Origin: Sphaeroforma sirkka
Lineage: Eukaryota; Opisthokonta; Ichthyosporea; Ichthyophonida
DNA: 42,500 nucleotides
Assembly (NCBI GenBank): GCA_001586965.3
Contig: LUCW03000574.1
Span: 10,001 to 52,500 of the forward strand
Direction of reading: 5' to 3'
Shown here: positions 1 to 9,426 of the stretch, piece after piece
Layout of the letters: every line of letters begins with the position of its first letter
Numbering within the stretch: the stretch's first letter is position 1
Notes under the pieces: model-generated
What the model was told of the DNA's origin: nothing
Database searches by the model: none
What the model saw: the letters and a program-made list of their open reading frames with translations, nothing else
Made by a program: the position numbers and the translations under genes

Positions 1-221
1 GCTGATGGGAACTTAGCAACACAGAGAACACACACAGGTTACAAGACAACGTACACAACACCAGAGAAGACATACCGGCGCCCTAACCCCTGACCTCGAG
101 ACCCTAGATCTAAATCTCGAGGGATGGCATGTGCACTTGCTAAATATTTAACTTTGGTATATATCGATTTGCTATAGCGCTCAAACCTAGTTAACAACGG
201 TATATGCTTTCATTATTCCAG

Positions 222-3200
222 GTGGTCGGAGAAAGTGCTGGATGACGATAAGGAGGACCCTAGTAACTTTGTTTTATTGGGCGAAAAACCCAGTTTATCG
301 TCTGTGGCGGAGATAGTTCTTCCCGAGACCGGTGTGTCGTTATCCACGTTGATCCGCTACAGTTTTCTGTCGGTGTCAGCACTCTTTGCACTGCAGGTCG
401 CGGCTGTGTGGACAATAGGTATGTCTTCACAATATTTTACATCGGTGATATATTAGTTTTACGCTGGTGATATATTGAAGATGACAGTATGTCTTCATAA
501 TATTTTACATTGGTGGTGTATTAAAGATGGGATATGTACGTATCAAACACTAAAACTCTGGACTATAACTTTTCCGAATCAGTTGCTCATGTGCCTGCCC
601 TACATTTGACCTTCTCGTGATATAATGGCCTGTCAACGCGAGGTCACTTTTTCGTACGTGTACTCGTTTTAAGTTTAAATTTCCGCCATAGACTCGCACA
701 ATGAGAGCTGATGGGGTCTCAGTTGGCATTGGGAAAGCACACCGCGGAGATGACAGAGTTCGTCTGCGAAAGATGAACGAACACCGTTAGATGGATGTTG
801 CGTCCATGTCCTTGTCTTTCACTTAAGATCACAACTGCGCCCTCAATTGATATTTTTAGGACAACAATTGGGTGTCCCTGGTCCATTGTACTGAGTTTGT
901 GGTTCGGGTGCATTGGTCTGCCTGTCAGTCAGAGTGTGATGATTGTGATGCACGTTCTGTACCTCTCTCTTGTCCATTTTAGGGTTTAACCTACAAAGAT
1001 GGACCACGGTAGGGTGCCATGGCGACAGATGGAATAGGACATCAATCACAGCCTATACTAAATTACCATTCTCACTTATATCTACCTATCATTCTAACTT
1101 ATATCTACCTACCTTTCTCACTTATATCTACCTACCATTCTCACGTATATCTACCTACCATTCTCACCTATACCCACCTACCATTCTCGCTTATACCCAC
1201 CTACCATTCTCGCTTATACCTACCTACCATTCTTGCCCGCTGCAGGCCCTACCATTCAGGGGCTGTCGGCGCCATTGACAGAGTACTACCAAAGAGCACT
1301 GGACAATGAGTCATACGAAGACCTCAGCGATTTCCTGCACCACGCTGTCACAAGCCATGCGTGGCTGTTGCTCTGCGCTATTATTTACTGGTCAGTGGTA
1401 AGACATTGGGGTCACACTCTGTGCTCCTATTTGTGTTTGTGTTCTGAGTGTGCGTGCGCTGTTTTGCTATGATTATTTGTGAGTGTATGTGTGCTGTTTT
1501 GCTATGTTTATTGTGAGTGTACGTGTGCGTATTGCTGCTGTAATTACGAGCATAATAGTGTGTGTCTTGAATCGTGAACAATAGTTACTAGATGTGTAAA
1601 TCACTGTGTATATACATTTGTGATTAGCTTTAGATCATTATAATTATGTATACGTGTGACTAACTTTGAATTGTAAAATATATGCGGAACTACTAAACTA
1701 CTGAACCGTTTGCTGCAGCGAATATAACCTACGACCGCTGCTGGTCATCATCTACCTAAACCGGATGTATGCCGGAAAGAAAGAGTGAACACCCTATAAC
1801 CCTATAACTAACACTTTAAAACCCCTATAACTAAAATTTCTTCAAAACCCTTAAAACTAAAATTTTTATAATTAGATCTATAACTTTAAAAACCCTAAAA
1901 CCCTGAAACCTGTGTGCGTATATCATGTGGTTTTAGTCTGACGCTCAAGTAAATCCAGAGGGATTTAAGAACGCTCACGGAAAAAGCACACCGCACGATG
2001 CACAGACAGACTAGCTGACCACAGCCCTCAACAGACACACCTCGAGTGATCATGTGCATATCTGACCTCGAGTGTTCATGTGTGTATGTAACCTCGAGGG
2101 ATCATGTGCGTATCTGACCTCGAGGGTTCATGTGTGTACCTGACCTCGAGTGTTCATGTGTATATGTAACCTCGAGTAATCAAGCGCGTATCTAACCTCG
2201 AGTGTTCATGTGTGTATGTAGCCTTGAGTGTTCATATGTGTATGTCACCTCGGTTGTTCATGTGTGTATGTCACCTCGAGTGTTCATGTGTGTATGTAAC
2301 CTCGAGTGTTTTCGCGTGTCTCTAGCAGTTTGCCACTGCTGTCCTACTGAGTAGTACATTCACTCATCAAGCATTGGCCAGTCAGTGCTTGCCTTTCTCC
2401 AATAGAAAGCCTCGATAACTATGTACAGCCTGCCGTCGCTGGATTACTTTCATGAACCTGGTTGTAAGTAGGATCGTAGAAATATACATTAAACCCTATT
2501 ACCCTAAAACTCTAAAATCTATACCTTAATGTACCATTCTGCTGCAGTCTCAATATTAATATCATTCTATTGTCGTCTAAGTCCTAACTTTCTCCAACCG
2601 TTCCGTCGCTTTGTAGGACGCCTACGAAGGCGCCAATCTCTACTGTCTAACGTCCATCGGATATTACCTGAAGAGCCTGGCCAAAAACCTCATCAAATCA
2701 CCACGAGTCTTCTGGGTCAGTGAGCAGATCCAGTGCTTCTACTGTGGCAAAGGTGATCAGATGCATGCGCCATTCCCTTCGCAATTGATGTGTGCTGTGT
2801 CTTGTCAGTGAGTGAACACATCCAGTGCTCCTCCTGTGGTACATGTGAGTAGATGCATGCACCATTCCCTTCGCAATTGATGTGTGATGTGTCTTGTCAG
2901 TGAGTGAAATCCAGTGCTTCTCCTGTGGCACATGTGAGTAGGTGCATGCATCATTCCTTTCGCAATTGATGAGTGATGTGTCTTGTCAGTGAGTGAACAC
3001 ATCCAGTGCTTCTCCTATGGCACATGTGATTAGGTGCATGTGCAATTCCCTTCGCAATTGATATGTGATGTGTCTTGTCAGTGAGTGAACACATCCAGTG
3101 CTTCTCCTGTGGTACATGTGAGTAGGTGTATGTGCCATTGTGTGATGTCTCAGTTGCAAATATGTCGTTATGGATACAGTGAGCCTATCCCACACGTCCC

Positions 3201-5731
3201 CGTCAGTGGTTGGTGAATGAGAGACACAGAACAGTCCAGTGCAACTGAAAGTGTCGTATGATGAGTCACGTGGTCGTTGTAGGGCCATGTCGTTTCATCC
3301 TATCAATGCGCATGCACCCCTTTTCTTGCCGTGTGCAGGTTATAGCCTCCCCTCGGGCCACTCCATGATCAGTCTGCTGGTGCTGCTGTTCTGTGCGTAC
3401 AAGATCAGAGACCCGTGGATCTGGGTGTTTCTAGTGCTATTTGAGGGCATCACATTTGTCAATGTGGTGTACATTGGCACACACAGCTTTGCTGACGGTA
3501 AGCGACGTATGCCCACACAGCTGCACCCCGCACGCGGCCCTGAATGGCTCAAGGACTCCATCGGCCCTTCAAATGAATGGGCCGTGGTGACCCATTCCTG
3601 CATGCATTTGCCCTGTCCTCTTATGTAATGTTCTGGTGCCTGCCTTGCATTCGTTGGGTTGTGTGCACCTGTTTCGCTCTTACTGATGTGTACGTTTGTC
3701 TGGCCACCCGTGCTGACCCCCAATGGGACGCCTGTCCATTTTGCCTGATTTTTGGTCGCAGTGCTTCTTTAATGTTTTATTCTGGTGCATCCTGTCCTCT
3801 TTGCCTGATTCTTGGTCGCAGTGCTTCTCTAATGTTTTATTCTGGTGCATCCTGTCCTCTTTGCCTGATTTTTGGTCGCAGTGCTTGTGGGGTGGACTGG
3901 TGCCTTGCTGGTGTTCTTGGCGTACCTGGGTGTGGAACATGTGTACATGCTCAACCGCTGCGTGCCCACCCTAGGGCAGCAACTGAGATTTTTCTGTATA
4001 AACCTGGTTTTTATCCTGAGTTTGGACCTCATCGATACCACCACACAGCAGGAAGAGTTTCCGGCGGCCTATCAACTCAACATGGCTCGTGCCTGCAGGG
4101 TAAGTTCACGCAGCTGTAGGCACACATAAGTACACACATACGCAGTGCACACATATGAGTCATGGACAAGTGGTCTCGGTCTCACATTGGTTGTATTGGG
4201 AATACTTTCCTAAATAGAATTCGAAATTAGTTTGTAAAACTTACGTAGGCCGAGAACAAAAGGATGGCGATATAGTTCATATGCGGCGTTACAGTCAGCA
4301 GCACACACGCTCACTGCGTCTGCGTTGTGCGATAACAAATAGGTGGTCGTTCATTTGACACAGCTGGGCGTGTGGCATCCATTGGTGCGAGTGTGCGAGT
4401 GATTCTGTTGGGCGTTTGGTTATTGTTTTGTGTTGGTTATCGGTGTGTGTCGTAGTGTTCAAACCGACATACCATACACCATAGTTCTATCTGTGCGCAT
4501 CACCTATGCTCTGTACAAGATTGATATCTGCGTTAACACTCGTTACTACTTGTAAACACTCGCTTAATATCAATATCTGTGTAGACCACTCGTTAACACT
4601 TGTTAACACTTGTGAGCACACCTTAACACTTGTTAACAATTTTTAACACTCGTTAATTCTCGTTAGCACTCGTTAACACTCGTTTAGTGATATTTGTTTG
4701 TTTAGAACAGTTTAGAACATTTCTGTTGTGCGCATTCCTTCGTTGTCCGCTGAAGACATCTCACGAGCATTTAATATGATGTTAGCACTAATGTTCAATG
4801 TGATATCAACATTAACGTTTAATGATTTGTATTGTTTAATGTGATGTTAACCTTAACGTTTAGCGTGACATTCGCATTAACGTTTAGTGTGATATTAGCA
4901 TTAACGTGTAGTGTGATGTTAGCATTAACCTTCCCTGTGCTGTTGTGCCCATGGCACAGATTGCGCCTGATAAGATTGTGGACAGCATGAGTCTGCCCAT
5001 GCGCATGAGTAACACTTGGGGACTGCTAGGGCTGGCCTTCGCGTTTGTCTTCCGAAGTGAAATGCTCAACGACAAATACAAAACAAACATGGACAAGATG
5101 CTGGTGTGTGCCATGTGATTTCACATGTGTGTCTATGTCTGTGTATGCGTGAGATAGTTGGGTAGAGTGTTGTTGGTGTGTGTTCGTGTGTGTTGATGTG
5201 TCATGTGATATGACATGTGTGGCTGTGTCTGTGTCTGTGTATGTGTGAGATAAATGTGTAGTGTTATTGGTGTGTGTTGGTGTTTGTCATGTATTATGAC
5301 ATGTGTGGCTGTGTCTTTGTCTGTGTATGTGTGAGATAGTTGTGTAGAGTGTTGTTGGTGTGTGTTGGTGTTTGTCATGTGATGTCACATGCATGGCTGT
5401 GTCTATGTATGTGTGAGATAATTGTGTAGAATGTTGTTGGTGTGTTGGTGTGTGTTGGTGTGTGTCATATGATGTCACCTGTGTGGTTGTGCCTGTTTCT
5501 GTTTTTGTGTGAGATAGTTGTGTAGAGTGTGTAGCTTTGCTGACAGGCAAGTGCTTGATGCCACTGGTTTGTGCTGTTTGTGCGCCTGTGTCTTCTAGAC
5601 GCAGTGTTATCACATCAGAAACTCGTGGTGTCGCCACTCTGTACAGAGATGATCCACCTTTCTTCATATCCCTCTCCTATGCACATTTGATTAATTCTAT
5701 ATACATTTATTTAACTATTTATACATTTAAT

Positions 5732-5762
<31 letters not shown>

Positions 5763-8116
5763 AATTAGTTCTATATACATATAATCAGTTCTATGTACAT
5801 TCACTTACTTGTATGTACATTTATTTAGTTTTATGCACATTTAGTTAGTTATACATAGAAGTAGTCTGTTCCCGTCCATTGATTTATACTTGTATAAGCA
5901 GAGGTTGTTGCCTCTCTGGGCTGTGGGCACAGTGGTTTCGAAAGTCATATTGCCACTCACTCACTCACTCATTCTCTATCTTCGTCTGTCGCTGTGGCAG
6001 TGGTGGGAGAGGCTGTTGACGTTGACTGTGGGCACAGTGGTATTTATGAAGTCGTCGGTGTTTGTGGGGCGCTATCTGAGGTTTTTGCAGTTTTACGGCG
6101 TCTTCCATCAGGTCTACAACTTTGTAAGTCCATTTATATGTTTTACTACTTTGTAAGTCCATTCCCTTTTAAGCTCATTTTTATAGTCCAATAAACACGT
6201 GTACATTTGCAATGGCTATTCATTCCAGCACTATACATCTGTATGTGTCTACAACACTATACATATGTATGTACCCCACGAAGATTAGGCCCTGTTTGCT
6301 GACGACCATTTCATACCGCATATAAGTATGTAAATATATGTGTTGTATGCATACATGTACAAAAATGCATATATAAGATATATGTACTAAATATGCATGT
6401 ATAGGTACGCATATACTATGCCTGCATGTATAGGTGTGCATGAACTAAGCATGCATGTATAGGTTACATGTACTAAGCATGCATGTATAGGAATGCATGT
6501 ACTAGGCATTTATGTATAGGTATGCATGTGCTAAGCCATGTGCATGTATGGGTATGCGCATGTACTAAATATGCATGTATGGGCACGCATATACTATGCC
6601 TGCATGTATGGGGTGCATGCATGACTAAACGCACGCATGTATATGGGTATATATACTATGCATGCATGTATGGATCATATACTATGCCTGCGCATGTATG
6701 GGTGTGCATGAACTAAGCGTGCATGTATGGGTATTACATGTACTAAGCATGCATGTATAGGAATGCATGTACCAGGCGTTTATGTATGGGTGCGCATGTG
6801 CCAAGTGTGCATGTATAGGTATGCATGTACTAAATATGCATGTATAGGCACGCATATACTATGCCTGCATGTATAGGTGTGCATGAACTAAGCATGCATG
6901 TATAGGTATGTATATACTATGCATGCATGTATAGGTATGTATATACTATGCATGCATGTATAGATATGCATGAACAGCATGCATGCATAGGTATGCATGT
7001 ACTAAGCATGTATGTATAGGTATGCATGTAATCCCAAAAGGCTATTCTCTTGCTGTCGTTCCGCATTGACTGGAATTTGTTACGCCTCCACACGTGTACG
7101 TTTAATTATAGACACGTGTACGTCTAAAATGTTGTACAAGTGTACGTTTAAATTATAGCACACGTGTACGTTTAAATTATAGCACACGTGTACGTTTAAT
7201 TATAGACACGTGTACGTCTTAATTGTTGTACAAGTTTACGTTTAAATTATAGCACACGTGTACGTTTAAATTATAGCACGTGTACGTTTAAATTATAGCA
7301 CACGTGTACGTTTAAATTATAGCACACGTGTACGTTTAAATTATAGACACGTGTACGTCTAAATTGTTGTACAAATTTACGTTTAAATTATAGCACACGT
7401 GTACGTTTAAATTATAGCACACGTGTACGTTTAAATTATAGCACACGTGTACGTTTAAATTATAGCACACGTGTACGTTTAAATTATAGTACACGTGTGC
7501 ATTTAAAATATAGTACACCTTAAGTTATAGTACCAAGCGCAGTGGTTTGACTGTGCTTGTCATTGCCGTTTGGTCTCGTGACAAGTAGGCTGCAGGTGGA
7601 TGGCTTATGTCCTCATGCTGGTGTAACGCTCCATGTCTTATCCATAGGTTATAAAACATTAATCCTGTTCACGATTCACATGATTCCCGTACTATAAATG
7701 TTGATTGTGCTTCTACTAATAAGCTTATCCTTCTTGCCACTTTCGTGTTTGTTCCATTTAATATTCGTAGAGTTGACTACCTAATTGACCTGCGTCAAGG
7801 CCTTTGTCTCTCCAAAGGCCCACCTTTTGCATTGTATCTGCACTGAGCACAGTAGGTCTACTACAGCATCCGCAATCAGTCACGTAACCATAGCAACTGA
7901 CTGTTTGGTCTCTCTTCCGTACAGTTGCTGCCCATCCTGGTGCTGGTGTGTGTGCCTGTGGCGGTACTTCTGATCACACGCCTAGTCACATACGACAGAT
8001 ACAAGAAGTCACGACACAGACACAACGAACGATTGTACCACGACACAGTCAACGGAGACGACGTCAGATGGGAACTGCACCATCGCAGCAGAGAACGCGT
8101 GGACACAGCCATGTGA
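222..8116 (+). CDS. PAP2-family membrane lipid phosphatase (multi-exon, 5' end not found)
   Basis: Integral-membrane PAP2/haloperoxidase-fold protein, a family that removes phosphate from lipid phosphates or diphosphates. Exons placed by GT-AG borders and phase: 222-418, 1246-1390, 1719 to about 1784, 2617-2752, 3339-3497, 3882-4099, 4960-5103, 6001-6123, 7925-8116 (TGA); about 450 residues. The exon 3/4 join is out of phase, so a small exon may be missing, and the start lies left of 222. Motif 1 appears as KNLIKSPR (exon 4), motif 2 as SLPSGHS (3344-3364), motif 3 as GTHSFADV, built across the exon 5/6 junction. Hydrophobic helices lie in exons 1, 2, 3, 5, 6, 7 and 9; the tail is basic and hydrophilic. 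Odd points: motif 1 ends Arg-Val instead of Arg-Pro, and motif 3 lacks the usual Ser-Arg pair six to seven residues before His. Fold assignment is strong; substrate and activity are open. Confidence 0.86.
1060..1240 (+). repeat. ~23-bp tandem repeat running up to an acceptor site
   Basis: About eight imperfect copies of a pyrimidine-rich unit (core ATTCTCACTTATA then CTACCTACC) fill the end of PAP2 intron 1 and stop just before the acceptor at 1245. The unit is a natural polypyrimidine tract, so the array may contribute to acceptor recognition (inference). Confidence 0.85.
1795..1915 (+). repeat. Degenerate telomere-like CCCTAAAA/CCCTATAA tract
   Basis: Imperfect runs of AACCCTATAAC, AACCCTTAAAAC and AAACCCTAAAACC just after the third PAP2 exon. 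They resemble diverged (CCCTAAA)n interstitial telomeric DNA within an intron. Confidence 0.6.
2038..2315 (+). repeat. 26-bp tandem repeat with a CTCGAG core
   Basis: Roughly eleven imperfect copies of a unit beginning ACCTCGAGTGTTCATG and ending GTATGTA lie in the PAP2 intron before exon 2617-2752. The palindrome CTCGAG is kept in most copies while the flanks drift. Confidence 0.9.
2716..3137 (+). repeat. ~90-bp tandem repeat that copies the 3' end of a PAP2 exon
   Basis: Units start at about 2716, 2804, 2896, 2986 and 3077, each opening with GTCAGTGAG. The first unit contains the last 37 bases of coding exon 2617-2752 and its donor; the later four are intronic, carry in-frame TGA and replace the donor by ATGTGAGTA, which looks stronger than the real GTGATC. 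The intron has therefore grown by tandem copying of its own 5' border. Confidence 0.88.
3732..3890 (+). repeat. 60-bp tandem repeat including the acceptor site
   Basis: Copies begin at about 3732, 3792 and 3852. Each contains TTTGGTCGCAGTGCTT, and the third copy supplies the real acceptor and first exon bases at 3881/3882. Two upstream copies are thus near-perfect decoy acceptors. Confidence 0.88.
4530..4930 (+). repeat. Two short-unit AT-rich repeats in a PAP2 intron
   Basis: From 4530 to 4690 an 11-bp-like unit (AACACTCGTTA) recurs; from 4770 to 4930 a roughly 24-bp unit with ATTAGCATTAACGTTTA recurs five or six times. The second array ends about 30 bp before the acceptor at 4959. Confidence 0.75.
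5104..5535 (+). repeat. ~88-bp tandem repeat starting at a donor site
   Basis: Five copies, marked by near-palindromes such as CATGTGATTTCACATG at about 5112, 5202, 5288, 5376 and 5466. The first copy starts exactly at the GTGTGTG donor of exon 4960-5103. Units also contain TGTGTGAGATAGTTGTGTAG and are GT-rich. Confidence 0.88.
5730..5757. repeat. (TA)n microsatellite
   Basis: Pure alternating TA run inside the PAP2 intron between exons 4960-5103 and 6001-6123, next to loose repeats of TTAGTTATATACAT type. Confidence 0.85.
6310..7032 (+). repeat. ~27-bp GCATGTATAGG tandem array
   Basis: About 25 imperfect copies of a unit with GCATGTATAGGTATGCATG and ACTAA. The palindrome GCATGC and alternating purine-pyrimidine steps recur throughout. 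It occupies the PAP2 intron between exons 6001-6123 and 7925-8116. Confidence 0.88.
7085..7515 (+). repeat. 24-bp CACGTGTACGTTTAAATTAT array
   Basis: About 17 well-conserved copies of a 24-bp unit, each with the palindromes CACGTG and TTTAAA. Copies are more uniform than those of the neighbouring 27-bp array, which suggests recent expansion. Same PAP2 intron as the preceding array. Confidence 0.92.
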
Positions 8117-8675
8117 CACACACCACAAACAAATGCACAATGGGACACTGTGGCAAACACGATAGAGGGAAAGGTCAATGGCATACGCATCCACATGATG
8201 TGGGTGAGAGCATGCACATACACATTCAATGGAACATGCACATGCACATGCACTTGATGGCAGCGACGGTAACCTCTCAGCACACCACAAGCGCACCGCT
8301 ACTCGGATGAAAAGCCGTCTTTTGTACATTAGACGTAGTTCTGGCACCACAGGGGAAGGTCTCTCCTCAGGCAGAGCTCAATTATCAGCCCTGTTGTCAC
8401 AAACATCCATCGGCATAGCAGTTGCGTCCACTGAGCACACGAGCACGTGCACAGACTCCACACGACACGTGGTGTACATATGAACGCAATACGCTTGGGG
8501 CCAGCGATGGCAACGGTACAGCCCAATACGACACTACACAACCGGGCGGAGGGGGCTACCCCCACAACAGCTACAGCTGCGAAACGAAGAGAGATGCGGG
8601 TGACTAGTAAGGGCAACCAGCACAAGTACATACAGTGCGTATGGGCAGATACATGGGCAGCGGTGTAGGCAAGCG

Positions 8676-8681
8676 AATAAA
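8676..8681 (+). terminator. Possible AATAAA polyadenylation signal for the PAP2 gene
   Basis: First perfect AATAAA seen after the PAP2 stop, about 560 bp downstream, which would give a long 3' UTR. Assignment rests only on position and motif. Confidence 0.35.
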
Positions 8682-8724
8682 GCACGTGACGTGAATAGCC
8701 ACGTGCACAACGGTGACACGAGGT

Positions 8725-8752
8725 TAACCCTAAACCCTAAACCCTAAAACCT
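8725..8752 (+). repeat. Interstitial telomere-like (CCCTAAA)n
   Basis: Three consecutive perfect CCCTAAA units followed by CCCTAAAACC. A reverse-oriented partner (TAGGGTTTTAGGGTTTTT) lies at about 8935-8952. Short, internal and surrounded by genes, so not a chromosome end. Confidence 0.85.
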
Positions 8753-8992
8753 CATCAGCAGACACTGACTATGGCAGGATCACCCAAACCTTAAGCCGTA
8801 AAGACAACACACACCACACACGTGGGCAATCATTCTCAAGCACCAGTGCACCAGTACGCACAGGATTCAGGGTTTTCGGGTTTAGGATAACATCCCAAGG
8901 GCGGAGACATTAGACAAGATGTGCTTGAGGGGCTAGGGTTTTAGGGTTTTTGGAACACACATGTGCTGTTCACACCTGGACCGTGGGGGTCC

Positions 8993-9300
8993 ACAGTCCA
9001 TGACGGGCCAATGTCTTGGGCTGCACCAGGAGGTTACTAGTGGTGTGTGCTCATGCACAGATGAATAGACTGCTAGATGTATGGATAGATGGATGAGTGG
9101 ACAGTCCATGACATTAGCTGCACCACGAGGTTACTAGTGTGGTGTGCTCATGCACAGATGAATGGACTGCTAGATGTATGGATAGATGGATAAGTGGACA
9201 GTCCATGACATTAGCTGCACCACGAGGTTACTAGTGGTGTGTACTCATGCACGGATGGATGGACTGGTAGATGCATGGATAGATGGATGAGTGGACGACT
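8993..9300 (+). repeat. ~97-bp tandem repeat, three copies
   Basis: Copies start with ACAGTCCATGAC at about 8993, 9101 and 9198, each followed by a CACCAGGAGG/CACGAGGTT segment, GGTGTG and a GATGGATAGATGGATGAG tail. The GGAT-rich tail is itself a shorter repeat. Confidence 0.85.
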
Positions 9301-9426
9301 GGATCAGTGGATGGGCGGGACGCAATCAAGCACACCGCAGAAATGCGCGTGTGGTCATCTTATAGCGCAACACAACAACACAGTTGCGGATAGAGTGAGA
9401 GATCGATGCTGACGGAGTGAGAAGGG

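Larger units (their letters stand above)
8117..9426. other. Convergent spacer between PAP2 and the cyclooxygenase-like gene
   Basis: No convincing coding exon seen. It holds CACATG/CACACA-rich sequence, a telomere-like run, a possible polyadenylation signal and a ~97-bp repeat, listed separately. Confidence 0.7.

Noticed and set aside
970-1309. Open frames with repeated His-Leu-Pro-Phe-Ser phrases
   Set aside because: Translation of the 23-bp intronic repeat; only the last part from 1246 is a real exon.
2395-2466. A small PAP2 exon before the GTAAGT at 2467
   Set aside because: The donor is strong and a short open frame (MYSLPSLDYFHEPG) precedes it, but no phase joins both neighbours without a stop.
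3577-4119. 180-codon frame spanning the 60-bp repeat
   Set aside because: It overlaps the real PAP2 exon 3882-4099 in another frame and is opened by the repeat.
7876-8350. Minus-strand frames opposite the last PAP2 exon
   Set aside because: Antisense shadows of a well-supported exon and its 3' region, with no family resemblance.
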